A stretch of DNA of 64,000 nt from Pseudoxanthomonas suwonensis 11-1. GTDB lineage: Bacteria; Pseudomonadota; Gammaproteobacteria; Xanthomonadales; Xanthomonadaceae. Under the pieces are notes generated by a model that saw only the letters and a program-made list of their open reading frames with translations, did no database searches and was not told where the DNA came from. The position numbers and the translations under genes were made by a program. The DNA is taken from NCBI RefSeq assembly GCF_000185965.1, contig NC_014924.1, positions 1,054,001-1,118,000 on the forward strand, written 5' to 3'. The stretch's first letter is position 1; each line of letters starts with the position of its first letter. Of the stretch, positions 24,468 to 32,582 are shown piece after piece.

Positions 24468-26078
24468 GTGGCAGGCGTCTTGCGTGGGGTGGTGTTGGCG
24501 GGACTGTGGCTGGCGGCAGGCGCCGCGGCGGCAGCGGAAGAGCGGGTCGACCTGGACATGGTCGCGAAGATCCGCCAGGAAGCGTTCGCGCGGTCGCAGG
24601 TGGCCGCCAACCTCAAGGAACTGACCGAGACCGTCGGGCCGCGCCTGACCGCCTCGCCGGCCTACGTGCGCTCCACCGCCTGGGCGCGCGGCAAGCTGCA
24701 GGGCTACGGCCTGGCCAACGTCCGCGAGGAAGTGTTCGACCCGGCGTTCGGCCGCGGCTGGGAATACCGTTCCTCGCGCGTGGAGATGCTCGCGCCGCGC
24801 GAAATGCCGATCCATGCCGCGCCCAAGGCGTGGACGCCAGGTACCCGCGGCGCGGTCGAGGGTGAGGTGGTCAAGGTCGCGCTCAAGACCAGCGAGGACC
24901 TCGGGAAGCACAAGGGCACGCTGCGCGGGAAGATCGTCCTGCTCGACGACGCGCGCGCCTACAAGCCGGCCGACCGCCCGGATTTCCGCCGCCATACCGG
25001 GGAGAGCCTGGGCGAGCTGCAGACCTTCCCGGTCCCGGCCGAGGCCGGCGACGACGCCCAGGAGAAGCGCCTGGCCGAGTACCGCAAGCGCCAGGCCTTC
25101 TCGCGCGAGCTCAACACCTTCCTCCAGGAGGAGGGCGCGCTGGCCGCGCTGTCGATCAGCTCCTGGGACAACGGCATCCTGCGCGTGACCGGCGCGGCTT
25201 CGCGCAAGGCCGGCGAGCCGACGGGCGTCACCGAGCTGGTGCTGGCCGCCGAGCACTACAACCAGCTGGTGCGCGCGGTCGAGCGCAAGCAGGACGTGCG
25301 CCTGCGCCTGGACGTCGATGCGGGTTTCACCAGCGAGGAGGACCTGCCGGCGGCCAACGTGTTCGCCGACCTGCCCGGGGCGGGCAAGGCCGACGAGGTC
25401 GTGATCATCGGCGCGCACCTGGATTCCTGGCACACCGGCACCGGCGCCAGCGACAACGGCGCCGGCGTGGTGGTGATGATGGAGGCCATGCGCATCCTCA
25501 AGGCGATCGGCGCCAAGCCCAGGCGCACCATCCGCCTGGCGCTGTGGGGCGGCGAGGAGCAGGGCCTGCACGGCTCCTCCAACTACGTCGCCAGGTACCT
25601 GGCCGACTGGCCGGAACCGACCGATCCCGAGCAGAAGGCGCTGCCGCGCGCGTTCCAGCGCGGCACCGGCCCGCTGCAGCGCCAGCGCGGCTACGAGCGG
25701 TTCTCGACCTACTTCAACTTCGACAACGGCACCGGCCGCATCCGTGGCATCTACGCCCAGGAGAACCACGCCGCCGTGCCGGTGTTCAAGGCCTGGCTGG
25801 AGCCGTTCCACGACCTCGGCGCGGAGATCGTCTCCACCCGCAACACCGGCAGCACCGACCACATCGCCTTCGACCGCGTCGGCCTGCCGGGCTTCCAGTT
25901 CGTGCAGGACCCGGCCGACTACATGAGCCGCGTCCACCACACCCACCTGGATACCTACGACCACGTGGTGCCGGAAGACCTCAAGCAGGCCGCGGCGATC
26001 ATCGCCTCGTTCGCCTGGCATGCGGCCAACCGCGAACAGCGCTTCCCGCGCAAGCCGTTCCGCGACCGCGACGAGTAG
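24468..26078 (+). CDS. Secreted M28-family zinc metallopeptidase
   Basis: 536 residues from a GTG with an AGGGGA ribosome site about 8 bases upstream. An N-terminal signal peptide (LRGVVLAGLWLAAGAAAAAEE) shows export. A PA-like insert lies at about residues 120-260. The M28 domain follows with zinc ligands in IIGAHLDSWHTGTGASDNGAG (His and Asp) and LALWGGEEQGLHGSSNYVAR (Glu-Glu), an Asp in STYFNFDNGTGRI, and the last His in MSRVHHTHLDTYDHV. Such enzymes are aminopeptidases or carboxypeptidases (Q-type). It could be exported by the type II system in this window, but nothing in the sequence proves it. It stands alone with a terminator on each side. Confidence 0.9.
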   Translation: MAGVLRGVVLAGLWLAAGAAAAAEERVDLDMVAKIRQEAFARSQVAANLKELTETVGPRLTASPAYVRSTAWARGKLQGYGLANVREEVFDPAFGRGWEYRSSRVEMLAPREMPIHAAPKAWTPGTRGAVEGEVVKVALKTSEDLGKHKGTLRGKIVLLDDARAYKPADRPDFRRHTGESLGELQTFPVPAEAGDDAQEKRLAEYRKRQAFSRELNTFLQEEGALAALSISSWDNGILRVTGAASRKAGEPTGVTELVLAAEHYNQLVRAVERKQDVRLRLDVDAGFTSEEDLPAANVFADLPGAGKADEVVIIGAHLDSWHTGTGASDNGAGVVVMMEAMRILKAIGAKPRRTIRLALWGGEEQGLHGSSNYVARYLADWPEPTDPEQKALPRAFQRGTGPLQRQRGYERFSTYFNFDNGTGRIRGIYAQENHAAVPVFKAWLEPFHDLGAEIVSTRNTGSTDHIAFDRVGLPGFQFVQDPADYMSRVHHTHLDTYDHVVPEDLKQAAAIIASFAWHAANREQRFPRKPFRDRDE

Positions 26079-26123
26079 GCGGTCGTTGATGGATGCCGGC
26101 TTCCCGGGCGGGAGCCGGTGACC

Positions 26124-26153
26124 CACGGAGAGGCCGCGCAAGCGGCCTCCGTG
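26124..26153. terminator. Bidirectional terminator between the M28 peptidase and nth
   Basis: Two-part stem: CACGGA pairs with TCCGTG and GGCCGC with GCGGCC around a GCAA tetraloop, with a 2-base bulge. CTTTC follows on the plus side. It lies between two convergent genes. Confidence 0.6.
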
Positions 26154-26156
26154 CTT

Positions 26157-26948
26157 TCAGTCTTCGGCGCTGCCGGGCGTCTTGTCCGGGAACCGGCACA
26201 GGTCGCGGATCACGCAGCGCGGGCATTCCGGCTTGCGTGCCTTGCACACGTAGCGGCCGTGCAGGATCAGCCAGTGGTGGGCGTCCTGCATGAACTCCGC
26301 CGGCACCGTGCGCAGCAGCTCGTCCTCGACCGCGCGCACGTCCTTGCCCGGGGCCAGGCCGGTGCGGTTGGAGACGCGGAAGATATGCGTGTCCACCGCG
26401 ATGGTCGGCTCGCCGAATGCGGTGTTGAGGACCACGTTGGCGGTCTTGCGGCCGACGCCGGGCAGCGCCTCCAGCGCCTCGCGCTCGCGCGGCACTTCGC
26501 CGCCGTGCTTCTCCAGCAGGATCCGGCAGGTGGCGATCACGTTCGCGGCCTTGGCGTTGAACAGGCCGATGGTGTTGATGTACTGCTTCAGCCCGTCCTC
26601 GCCCAGGGCCAGGATCGCCGCGGGCGTATTGGCCACCGGGAACAGGCGACGGGTCGCCTTGTTGACGCCCACATCGGTGGCCTGGGCCGACAGCGCCACC
26701 GCCACCAGCAACTCGAACGGCGTGCTGTATTCCAGCTCGGTGGTCGGGCGCGGATTGAGTTCGCGCAGGCGCGAGAACAGCTCGTGCACTTCGGGCTTCG
26801 CCAGTCGCCCGGCACGGGCACGGATGCGTGGCTTGGCCACGGCCTTGCCGGCCGCCGCGGATTTCGTGGCCTTCTTTGCCACCGTCTTTGCCGCCGGCTT
26901 CTTTGCCGACTTGGCCGCGGCAGCACGCTTGCTGGCCACGCTGCTCAT
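26157..26948 (-). CDS. nth: Endonuclease III (DNA glycosylase/AP lyase) with Lys/Ala-rich N-terminal tail
   Basis: 263 residues; the catalytic enzyme is usually about 210. It removes oxidised pyrimidines. The core has LRELNPRPTTELEY, LLVAVALSAQATDVGVNKAT, the helix-hairpin-helix LEALPGVGRKTANVVLN with the catalytic Lys, the catalytic Asp in AVDTHIFRVSNR, and a C-x6-C-x2-C-x5-C iron-sulfur cluster at the end. The first 45 residues are a basic low-complexity tail of Lys, Ala and Ser (AKKPAAKTVAKKATKSAA), like a histone H1 tail and absent from E. coli Nth. The start overlaps the stop of the upstream small gene by 4 bases. Confidence 0.94.
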   Translation of the reverse strand: MSSVASKRAAAAKSAKKPAAKTVAKKATKSAAAGKAVAKPRIRARAGRLAKPEVHELFSRLRELNPRPTTELEYSTPFELLVAVALSAQATDVGVNKATRRLFPVANTPAAILALGEDGLKQYINTIGLFNAKAANVIATCRILLEKHGGEVPREREALEALPGVGRKTANVVLNTAFGEPTIAVDTHIFRVSNRTGLAPGKDVRAVEDELLRTVPAEFMQDAHHWLILHGRYVCKARKPECPRCVIRDLCRFPDKTPGSAED

Positions 26949-27319
26949 GGCTTGCGGGCCGCAGCGGCGCGCGCACGGGCGCGTTCGAGCGCCGCGGCGG
27001 CCGCGGGCGGCAGGGCAGGGCCGGGAGCGGGAGCACCCGGCGCAGTGGCGGGGGTGGCCGCGGCACGGCGCCGGGCCTCGCGCTCGGCGGCGATGCGCGC
27101 CAACCGGGCGGCGCGGGCGCGATGCCGCTCGCGCGCCTCCCAGGCCGTGCGCAGCCGTTGCTGCGCCGCCAGCAGCGGGGCATCGGTGTCGTCGCCGGGC
27201 AGGGCGGGGTAATCCATCAGCCCCGCCTGCAGCGCGGCATCGACATCGCCCCGGCCAAGCAGGGCGAGCAGCGTGGCGCGTCGGGCCGCGCGCGCGGGGT
27301 CGTGCACGGGATCGATCAT
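26945..27319 (-). CDS. Hypothetical Ala/Arg-rich protein cotranscribed with nth
   Basis: 124 residues. I do not recognise the family. The N-terminal half (ARRATLLALLGRGDVDAALQ, DYPALPGDDTDAPLLAAQQR) looks folded and helical. The C-terminal half is a basic helix rich in Ala and Arg (AARLARIAAEREARRRAAA) followed by a Pro/Ala tail. No signal peptide or membrane segment is present. It sits 5 bases after the enoyl-CoA hydratase gene and overlaps nth by 4 bases, so it is translated as part of that operon. Confidence 0.7.
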   Translation of the reverse strand: MIDPVHDPARAARRATLLALLGRGDVDAALQAGLMDYPALPGDDTDAPLLAAQQRLRTAWEARERHRARAARLARIAAEREARRRAAATPATAPGAPAPGPALPPAAAAALERARARAAAARKP

Positions 27320-27324
27320 CGGCT

Positions 27325-28107
27325 TCAGCGCTTGCGGAACTGCGGCGCGCGCTTCTCCAGGAACGCGGTCGTGCCCTCGCGCATGTCCTCGGTGGCGAAC
27401 AGCAGGGCGAACTGCGCGCTCTCGAACTGCAGGCCCTCCTCCAGTGCGCACTCGCCGCCGATCACCACCGCGTCGAGGATCGCGCGCAGCGCCAGCGGCG
27501 CGGCCCTGGCCAGGCTGCCGGCAAGCGCCGCGACCTCGGACTCGAGTTCCGCGGCCGGGACCACCCGGTTCACCAGGCCCAGCTGCTGGGCGCGGGCGGC
27601 ATCGATGGGCTTGCCGAGCAGGCACAGCTCCAGCGCCGCGGCGCGGCCGCACAGGCGCACCAGGCGCTGGGTGCCGCCGAAGCCCGGGACCAGGCCCAGG
27701 TTGATCTCCGGCTGGCCCATGCGGGCGCTGTCGGCGGCAATGCGCAGGTGGCAGGCCATCGCCAGTTCCAGGCCGCCGCCAAGGGCGAAGCCGTTGACCG
27801 CGGCCAGCACCGGCTTGGGCATGCGCTCGATCCGGCGCATCAGGCGCTGGCCCAGCAGGGAGAACTCGCGCGCGGCGATCGCGTCGAGCTGGTTCATCTC
27901 GGCGATGTCGGCGCCGGCGACGAAGGCCTTGGGGCCGGCGCCGGTGAGCACCACCACGCGCACGGCCTCGTCCCCGGCGGCCGCGGCGAAGGCCGCGTCC
28001 AGCGCCTCCAGGGTCTGCCGGTCCAGGGCGTTGAGCCGCTCGGGGCGGTCGATGGTCAGGGTACGCACGCCTTCGGCGTCGCGGACGGTAACGGGACTGG
28101 ACGCCAT
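27325..28107 (-). CDS. Enoyl-CoA hydratase (crotonase family)
   Basis: 260 residues, the standard length. It hydrates trans-2-enoyl-CoA in fatty-acid beta-oxidation. The oxyanion loop is AFVAGADIAEM. Both catalytic glutamates are in place: NGFALGGGLELAMACHLRIA and GQPEINLGLVPGFGGTQRLV. The start at 28107 is preceded by GGAG at good spacing; the 24-residue extension to an earlier ATG is not crotonase-like. First gene of a three-gene set with a small hypothetical and nth. The substrate chain length is not predictable. Confidence 0.93.
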   Translation of the reverse strand: MASSPVTVRDAEGVRTLTIDRPERLNALDRQTLEALDAAFAAAAGDEAVRVVVLTGAGPKAFVAGADIAEMNQLDAIAAREFSLLGQRLMRRIERMPKPVLAAVNGFALGGGLELAMACHLRIAADSARMGQPEINLGLVPGFGGTQRLVRLCGRAAALELCLLGKPIDAARAQQLGLVNRVVPAAELESEVAALAGSLARAAPLALRAILDAVVIGGECALEEGLQFESAQFALLFATEDMREGTTAFLEKRAPQFRKR

Positions 28108-28280
28108 GTGGCTCCTTGTCTGGTCTTGTTCGGGAATGTGAAGAAGGTGGCCGGAACTATTGTCCCGTGCCAAGGTCACAGGCCTGACCCCCGCGCTATG
28201 GCGCGGCGAACCAAGCGGCGGCTATCCTAGCGCGTCGCCATACCCGGGGCCGCCCGGTTCCCCCTTCGGAGAAGATCTTG

Positions 28281-28982
28281 ATGAAGTTGCGTCCGATTGC
28301 TGTCGCCCTCGCCGCCATGGCCGTGGCCGGCAGTGCCTTCGCCCAGGACACCACGTCCGAGAAGGGCAAGCTGAGCTATTACTTCGGCTACGACTATGGC
28401 AACAACCTTGCCGAACTGCAGGCCCGTGGCGAGCAGCTCGACGTCAATTCGGTGGTCAAGGGCCTGCAGGACGCCCTGGGCAAGAAGGAGCCCGCCATCA
28501 CCGCCGACCAGCTGAAGCCGGCCCTGGAAGCCTTCCAGCAGCGCGAGCAGTCCCGCGCCCAGCAGGCCAAGGCCCAGTACGACAAGGTCGCGGCCGAGAA
28601 CAAGACCCGCTCCGACCAGTTCATCACCAGCTTCAAGGGCCAGGCGGGCGTGAAGACCCTGCCCAGCGGCGTCGCCTACAAGGTGATCGAGGCCGGCAAT
28701 GGCGCCAAGCCGACCCAGGCCAGCACCGTGCAGCTGGAAGTCGCCGGCCCGTACCCGTACGGCCAGCGTCCGGAGCAGGCGCGTCCGGCCCAGCAGATCC
28801 CGGGCATGAAGGTCAGCGAGGTCGAGATGGCCGCCATGCGCGAGGTCCTGCTGCAGATGCCGGCCGGCTCGAAGTGGGAAGTCGCCCTGCCGCCGGACAA
28901 GGCCTACGGCGCCGACCCGCGCACCGGCTTCCCGCCGAACGTGGCGGTGGTGTTCGAGATCAAGCTGGTGTCGGTCAAGTAA
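28281..28982 (+). CDS. Exported FKBP-like protein with degenerate isomerase domain
   Basis: 233 residues. Signal peptide PIAVALAAMAVAGSAFA, then a Mip/FkpA-type dimerisation segment (SYYFGYDYGNNLAELQARGE, about residues 33-130) and a C-terminal FKBP domain of about 100 residues beginning TLPSGVAYKVIEAGNGAKPT. The end of the domain is conserved (VALPPDKAYGADPR and PPNVAVVFEIKLV). The usual central strand and loop with Tyr and Phe-Asp of the active site are missing, replaced by PYPYGQRPEQARPAQQ. Prolyl isomerase activity is therefore doubtful and a periplasmic chaperone role is more likely. Start is the ATG at 28281 after a GGAG; a TTG directly before it is not needed. Confidence 0.82.
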   Translation: MKLRPIAVALAAMAVAGSAFAQDTTSEKGKLSYYFGYDYGNNLAELQARGEQLDVNSVVKGLQDALGKKEPAITADQLKPALEAFQQREQSRAQQAKAQYDKVAAENKTRSDQFITSFKGQAGVKTLPSGVAYKVIEAGNGAKPTQASTVQLEVAGPYPYGQRPEQARPAQQIPGMKVSEVEMAAMREVLLQMPAGSKWEVALPPDKAYGADPRTGFPPNVAVVFEIKLVSVK

Positions 28983-29011
28983 TACCCGGCGTCCATCGCC
29001 GTCTGTGTTGC

Positions 29012-29034
29012 TGCGCCGGCTTCATGCCGGCGCA
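29012..29034 (+). terminator. Terminator after the FKBP gene
   Basis: Perfect 9-base stem TGCGCCGGC / GCCGGCGCA with a 5-base loop, followed by GTCGTTTCC. It lies 30 bases past the stop. Confidence 0.7.
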
Positions 29035-29067
29035 GTCGTTTCCGGCCCAGCAGTCCCCCGAGACCAC

Positions 29068-29877
29068 GTGAGCGCGAGTCCCGATCTTCCCGTATCCAGC
29101 CCGTGCATCGGGCTTTGCCGCCTCGGCAGCGACGGCCTGTGCGAAGGTTGCCTGCGCAGCGGCCCGGAGATCGGCGCCTGGTCGCGGATGGACGAGGTGC
29201 AGCGCCGGTACCTGATGGAGGACGTGTTGCAGCAACGCCAGAGCCAGCGCCAGGCCTTCATGCAGCGGCTGCGCGAGCGCAGCGAGCTGGAGCGGGTACT
29301 GCATCCGCTGCGCCACCCGCCGCGCGAGCAGGGTTGGAACCGCGACGAGCTGAGCGACCTGCTGCTGCCCGACCGCCGGCCCGCCGAGGCCGCGGTGCTG
29401 GTCGGCCTGGTCCCGCGCGGCGACGGCACGCGGGTGCTGCTGACCCTGCGCACCGACGGCCTGCGCCACCACGGTGGCCAGGTCAGCTTCCCCGGCGGGC
29501 GGGTCGAGGCTTCCGACCGCGGAGTGCTCGGCGCGGCCCTGCGCGAGAGCGACGAGGAGATCGCGCTGCCGCTGCACAAGGTCGCGCCGCTGGGCTACCT
29601 GGACCCGCTGCTGACCATCAGCGGCTTCCGCATCACCCCGGTGGTGGCCGCGATCGATCCGGACTTCAATCCGCGCCCGGAGCCGGGTGAGGTGGCGCAG
29701 GTGTTCGAGGTGCCGCTGGACTACCTGATGGAGCCCTCGCGCCTGCGCAGCATCGACATGGACTACCGCGGGCGCACCCGCACCGTGCTCGAATACGACT
29801 GGCCCGGCCAGCGGATCTGGGGCGCGACCGCGGCGATCCTGTACAACCTGAGGCGACGCCTGGAGGAGGGCGCATGA
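29068..29877 (+). CDS. DUF1289 domain fused to CoA pyrophosphatase (Nudix) domain
   Basis: 269 residues from a GTG. Residues 1 to about 60 carry a DUF1289 Cys motif (SPCIGLCRLGSDGLCEGC, then AWSRMDEVQRRYLM). Residues from about 75 form a Nudix hydrolase with the CoA-pyrophosphatase signature LLTLRTDGLRHHGGQVSFPGG and the Nudix box GGRVEASD...ALRESDEEI. The last Nudix glycine is Ala. NudL-type enzymes split CoA to 3',5'-ADP and 4'-phosphopantetheine. The two domains are separate proteins in many bacteria. The stop overlaps the sulfurtransferase start by 4 bases. The ribosome site is poor, so the exact start is less sure. Confidence 0.83.
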   Translation: MSASPDLPVSSPCIGLCRLGSDGLCEGCLRSGPEIGAWSRMDEVQRRYLMEDVLQQRQSQRQAFMQRLRERSELERVLHPLRHPPREQGWNRDELSDLLLPDRRPAEAAVLVGLVPRGDGTRVLLTLRTDGLRHHGGQVSFPGGRVEASDRGVLGAALRESDEEIALPLHKVAPLGYLDPLLTISGFRITPVVAAIDPDFNPRPEPGEVAQVFEVPLDYLMEPSRLRSIDMDYRGRTRTVLEYDWPGQRIWGATAAILYNLRRRLEEGA

Positions 29878-30746
29878 GCGAGATGGGCTGGACCACCCTG
29901 GTCGACGTTCCCACGCTGGCCGCTGGGCTCGACAACCCGCGCCTGCGCCTGCTCGATGCGCGCGCGGTGCTGACCGATCCGGCCGCCGGCGCCGCCGCCT
30001 TCGCCGCCGCACATCTGCCGCGCGCGCGCCATGCCGACCTGGACCGCGACCTGTCCGACCACGGCGTGGAGGGCGAAGGCCGGCATCCGCTGCCGGCCGC
30101 GGCGGATTTCGCCCGCCGGGTGGGCGAGTGGGGCATCGCCCCGGAACACCAGGTGGTGGTCTACGACGCCGGCGACGGCAGCATGGCCGCGGCCCGCGCC
30201 TGGTGGCTGCTGCGCATGCTGGGCCATACACGGGTGGCGGTGCTCGATGGCGGCCTGGCCGCCTGGCGTGCCGCAGGCCTTCCCGAATCCAGCGATGACG
30301 CCGGCGCCCCGGCGCCGCTGCCGCCGTATCCCTCGCCGGGCTACGACCCGCAGCGCATCGCCACCGCGGCCGACGTGCTGCAGCGGCTGGACGAGCCCAC
30401 CGGCTGGCTGTTCGATGCGCGCGGCGCCGAGCGCTTCCGCGGCGAGGTCGAACCGATCGACCCGGTCGCCGGCCACGTGCCAGGCGCGGTCAACCGCCCG
30501 TTCACCATGAACCTGCGCGATGGCCGCTTCCGTCCGGCCGATGAGCTGCGCGCGGAGCTGGAGCCGTTGCTGCACGGCCGCGCACCCGGCGATGCCGTGC
30601 TGATGTGCGGCTCGGGTGTCACCGCCTGCCACCTGCTGCTGGCGATGGAACATGCCGGCCTGCCGGGCGCGAAAGTGTTCGCCGGTTCCTGGAGCGGCTG
30701 GATCGCCGATCCCGCCCGCCCGGTCGCGCAAGGCGCCCAGGCATAG
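29874..30746 (+). CDS. sseA: Thiosulfate/3-mercaptopyruvate sulfurtransferase (two rhodanese domains)
   Basis: 290 residues with two rhodanese domains. The first (about 1-135) is structural, with LLDARAVLTDPAAGAAAF and WWLLRMLGHTRVAVLDGGLA. The second has the catalytic loop CGSGVTAC (about residue 244), the six-residue loop type of mercaptopyruvate sulfurtransferases. It moves sulfur from 3-mercaptopyruvate (or thiosulfate) to cyanide or thiol acceptors. It is translationally coupled to the DUF1289-Nudix gene. Confidence 0.9.
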   Translation: MSEMGWTTLVDVPTLAAGLDNPRLRLLDARAVLTDPAAGAAAFAAAHLPRARHADLDRDLSDHGVEGEGRHPLPAAADFARRVGEWGIAPEHQVVVYDAGDGSMAAARAWWLLRMLGHTRVAVLDGGLAAWRAAGLPESSDDAGAPAPLPPYPSPGYDPQRIATAADVLQRLDEPTGWLFDARGAERFRGEVEPIDPVAGHVPGAVNRPFTMNLRDGRFRPADELRAELEPLLHGRAPGDAVLMCGSGVTACHLLLAMEHAGLPGAKVFAGSWSGWIADPARPVAQGAQA

Positions 30747-30750
30747 GAAA

Positions 30751-30774
30751 ACCGGCGGGCAGGCCCCCGCCGGT
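30751..30774. terminator. Terminator between sseA and the SDR gene
   Basis: Nine-base stem ACCGGCGGG / CCCGCCGGT with a 6-base loop. On the minus strand it is followed by TTTTCC, so it is a proper intrinsic terminator for the SDR gene and may serve both directions. Confidence 0.75.
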
Positions 30775-30794
30775 CGGGTGTTGCCCAGGCCGGA

Positions 30795-31559
30795 TCAGAT
30801 CCGGAAACCGCCGGCCGCCTCGATCCGCTGCGCGTTGATCCAGCCGGTCTGCGGCGACAGCAGGGCCACCACCGCGCCCCCGATGTCGTCCGCCTGCCCG
30901 GTGCGGCCCAGCGCCGTGCCCGCGGCCACCGCGGCGTTGAGTTCGCGATCCTCGCGCAGGCGGCCGCCACCGAAATCGGTCTCGATCGCGCCGGGCGCCA
31001 GGGTGTTGACCCGGATCCGGCGCTCGCCCAGTTCGGCCGCCTGGAAGCGGGTGAGGACCTCGACCGCGCCCTTCATCGCCGCGTAGGCCGAATAGCCCGG
31101 GAACACGAAGCGGGCCAGGCCGCTGGACACGTTGAGGATGTTGCCGCCGTCGGCGATCAGCGGCAGCAGGGCCTGCGCCAGCAGGTACGGGCCCTTGAAG
31201 TGGATCCGGTACATCGCATCCAGCTGCTCGCCGGTGGTCTCAGCGAACGGGACGACCAGGCCGACGCCGGCGTTGTTGACAAGGTTGTCGAAGCGTTCGC
31301 GACCCCAGCCCACCAGCACCGCGCCCACCTGCGCGGCGAACGCCGGGAAGCTGTCGCTGTCGGCCACGTCCAGTGGCAGCACGGCGACCTGGCGGCCAAG
31401 CGCACGCACTTCCGCGGCGACGGCTTCGGCCTCTTCGGCCTTGCTGCGGTAGGTCAGGACCAGGTCGTGGCCGGCACGGGCCAGATGGATGGCGGCGGCA
31501 CGGCCCAGGCCACGGCTGCCGCCGGTGACCAGGGTGACGGGAGAGACGGGGGTATGCAT
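30795..31559 (-). CDS. Short-chain dehydrogenase/reductase
   Basis: 254 residues. NAD(P)-binding motif TLVTGGSRGLGRAAAIHLAR at the N-terminus, NNAG at about residue 92, catalytic Ser (LNVSSGLARF) and YxxxK (YSAYAAMKG). The final region GWINAQRIEAAGGFRI is typical of classical SDRs that end QxxxAdGG. An Arg-Ser pair after the second strand (TYRSKAEE) suggests NADPH preference. The start at 31559 has GGAG about 9 bases upstream. It is divergent from a LysR gene that probably controls it. Substrate unknown. Confidence 0.9.
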   Translation of the reverse strand: MHTPVSPVTLVTGGSRGLGRAAAIHLARAGHDLVLTYRSKAEEAEAVAAEVRALGRQVAVLPLDVADSDSFPAFAAQVGAVLVGWGRERFDNLVNNAGVGLVVPFAETTGEQLDAMYRIHFKGPYLLAQALLPLIADGGNILNVSSGLARFVFPGYSAYAAMKGAVEVLTRFQAAELGERRIRVNTLAPGAIETDFGGGRLREDRELNAAVAAGTALGRTGQADDIGGAVVALLSPQTGWINAQRIEAAGGFRI

Positions 31560-31639
31560 GGCGCTGCTCCAGTTGGGGATGGGACGCGCACAGGCTATTG
31601 ATCGCGCCATGGCTGATAAACTCGCCGGAACTGATTTCT

Positions 31640-31660
31640 TTGTTCGCCAGGGACGAACAA
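31640..31660. promoter_or_regulatory. Candidate LysR operator between the SDR and LysR genes
   Basis: Perfect 7-base inverted repeat TTGTTCG / CGAACAA with a 7-base spacer, of the T-N11-A class used by LysR proteins. It ends 3 bases before the lysR ATG, over its ribosome-binding region, and lies about 80 bases from the SDR start. Confidence 0.6.
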
Positions 31661-31663
31661 TCA

Positions 31664-32578
31664 ATGGACCAGCTGGAGCACTACCGGATCTTCGTCCGCG
31701 TCGCCGAACTGGGCGGCTTCACCCGTGCCGCCGACAGTCTCGGCCTGCCAAAGGCCAGCGTGTCCGGTGCGGTGCGCCGGCTGGAGTCGGCACTCGGGAC
31801 CCAGCTGTTCCACCGCACCACCCGGAGGGTGCAGCTGACCGGCGACGGCGCCGTGTTCCTGGAGCGCTGCCGCGACTTCCTCGGTGAGGCCGAGGAGCTG
31901 CACACGATGTTCCGCCAGGAACCGCAGCAGCTCAGCGGGCGGGTGCGGATCGGCATGTCCGGCGGCATGGCCCGGCAGCTGGTGCTGCCGCGACTGGGTG
32001 CGTTCCTGGACGCGCATCCGGGGCTGCAGGTGGAACTGGGCGCGGGCGAGCGCCGGGTCGACGTGGTGCGCGAGGGCTACGACTGCGTGGTCCGCACCGG
32101 CGAGGTGGCCGACCCCAGCCTGGTCGCGCGCCGGCTGGGCATGGCGCCGGTGGCCACCTGCGCCAGTCCCGCCTACCTGGAACGGCACGGCGTGCCGCGC
32201 GCGCTGGAGGACCTGGCCTCGCACCGGCTGGTGCAGTTCGCCGTGGCCTTCGGCCAGAAGCCGGAAGGTTTCGAATACCCGCTGCCGGATGGCGGCTACG
32301 CCAGCCTGGAGATGCCGGGCGCGGTCACCGTCGACAACGGCGAGGCCTACGTGGGCGCGGCGCTGGCCGGGCTGGGCCTGATCCAGCTGCCACGCTTCGC
32401 CGTGCGCGAGGCGCTGGCCGACGGCCGCCTGGTCGAGGTGCTGCCGAGGCTGCCGGCAGCGCCGATGCCGGTCAGCCTGCTGTACCCGCTGCAGCGGCAC
32501 ATGCCGCGGCGGGTGCGCGAGGTGATGGACTGGCTGGCCCAGGTGCTGGCCGCGCACCTGGAGCCGTGGGAAGGCTGA
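31664..32578 (+). CDS. LysR-family transcriptional regulator
   Basis: 304 residues. The winged helix-turn-helix is at residues 4-62 (MDQLEHYRIFVRVAELGGFT, then PKASVSGAVRRLESALGTQL and FHRTTRRVQLTGDG). The effector domain follows (VRIGMSGGMARQLVLPRLGA). It resembles the group that controls divergent oxidoreductases. Only 4 bases separate its stop from the convergent stop of the next gene, leaving no room for a terminator. The start at 31664 begins the conserved domain; upstream in-frame ATGs overlap the operator. Confidence 0.93.
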   Translation: MDQLEHYRIFVRVAELGGFTRAADSLGLPKASVSGAVRRLESALGTQLFHRTTRRVQLTGDGAVFLERCRDFLGEAEELHTMFRQEPQQLSGRVRIGMSGGMARQLVLPRLGAFLDAHPGLQVELGAGERRVDVVREGYDCVVRTGEVADPSLVARRLGMAPVATCASPAYLERHGVPRALEDLASHRLVQFAVAFGQKPEGFEYPLPDGGYASLEMPGAVTVDNGEAYVGAALAGLGLIQLPRFAVREALADGRLVEVLPRLPAAPMPVSLLYPLQRHMPRRVREVMDWLAQVLAAHLEPWEG

Positions 32579-32582
32579 AGCC

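Noticed and set aside
29874-30746. Plain single-domain rhodanese
   Set aside because: The gene encodes two rhodanese domains with the CGSGVTAC loop, so it was placed with the two-domain sulfurtransferases instead.
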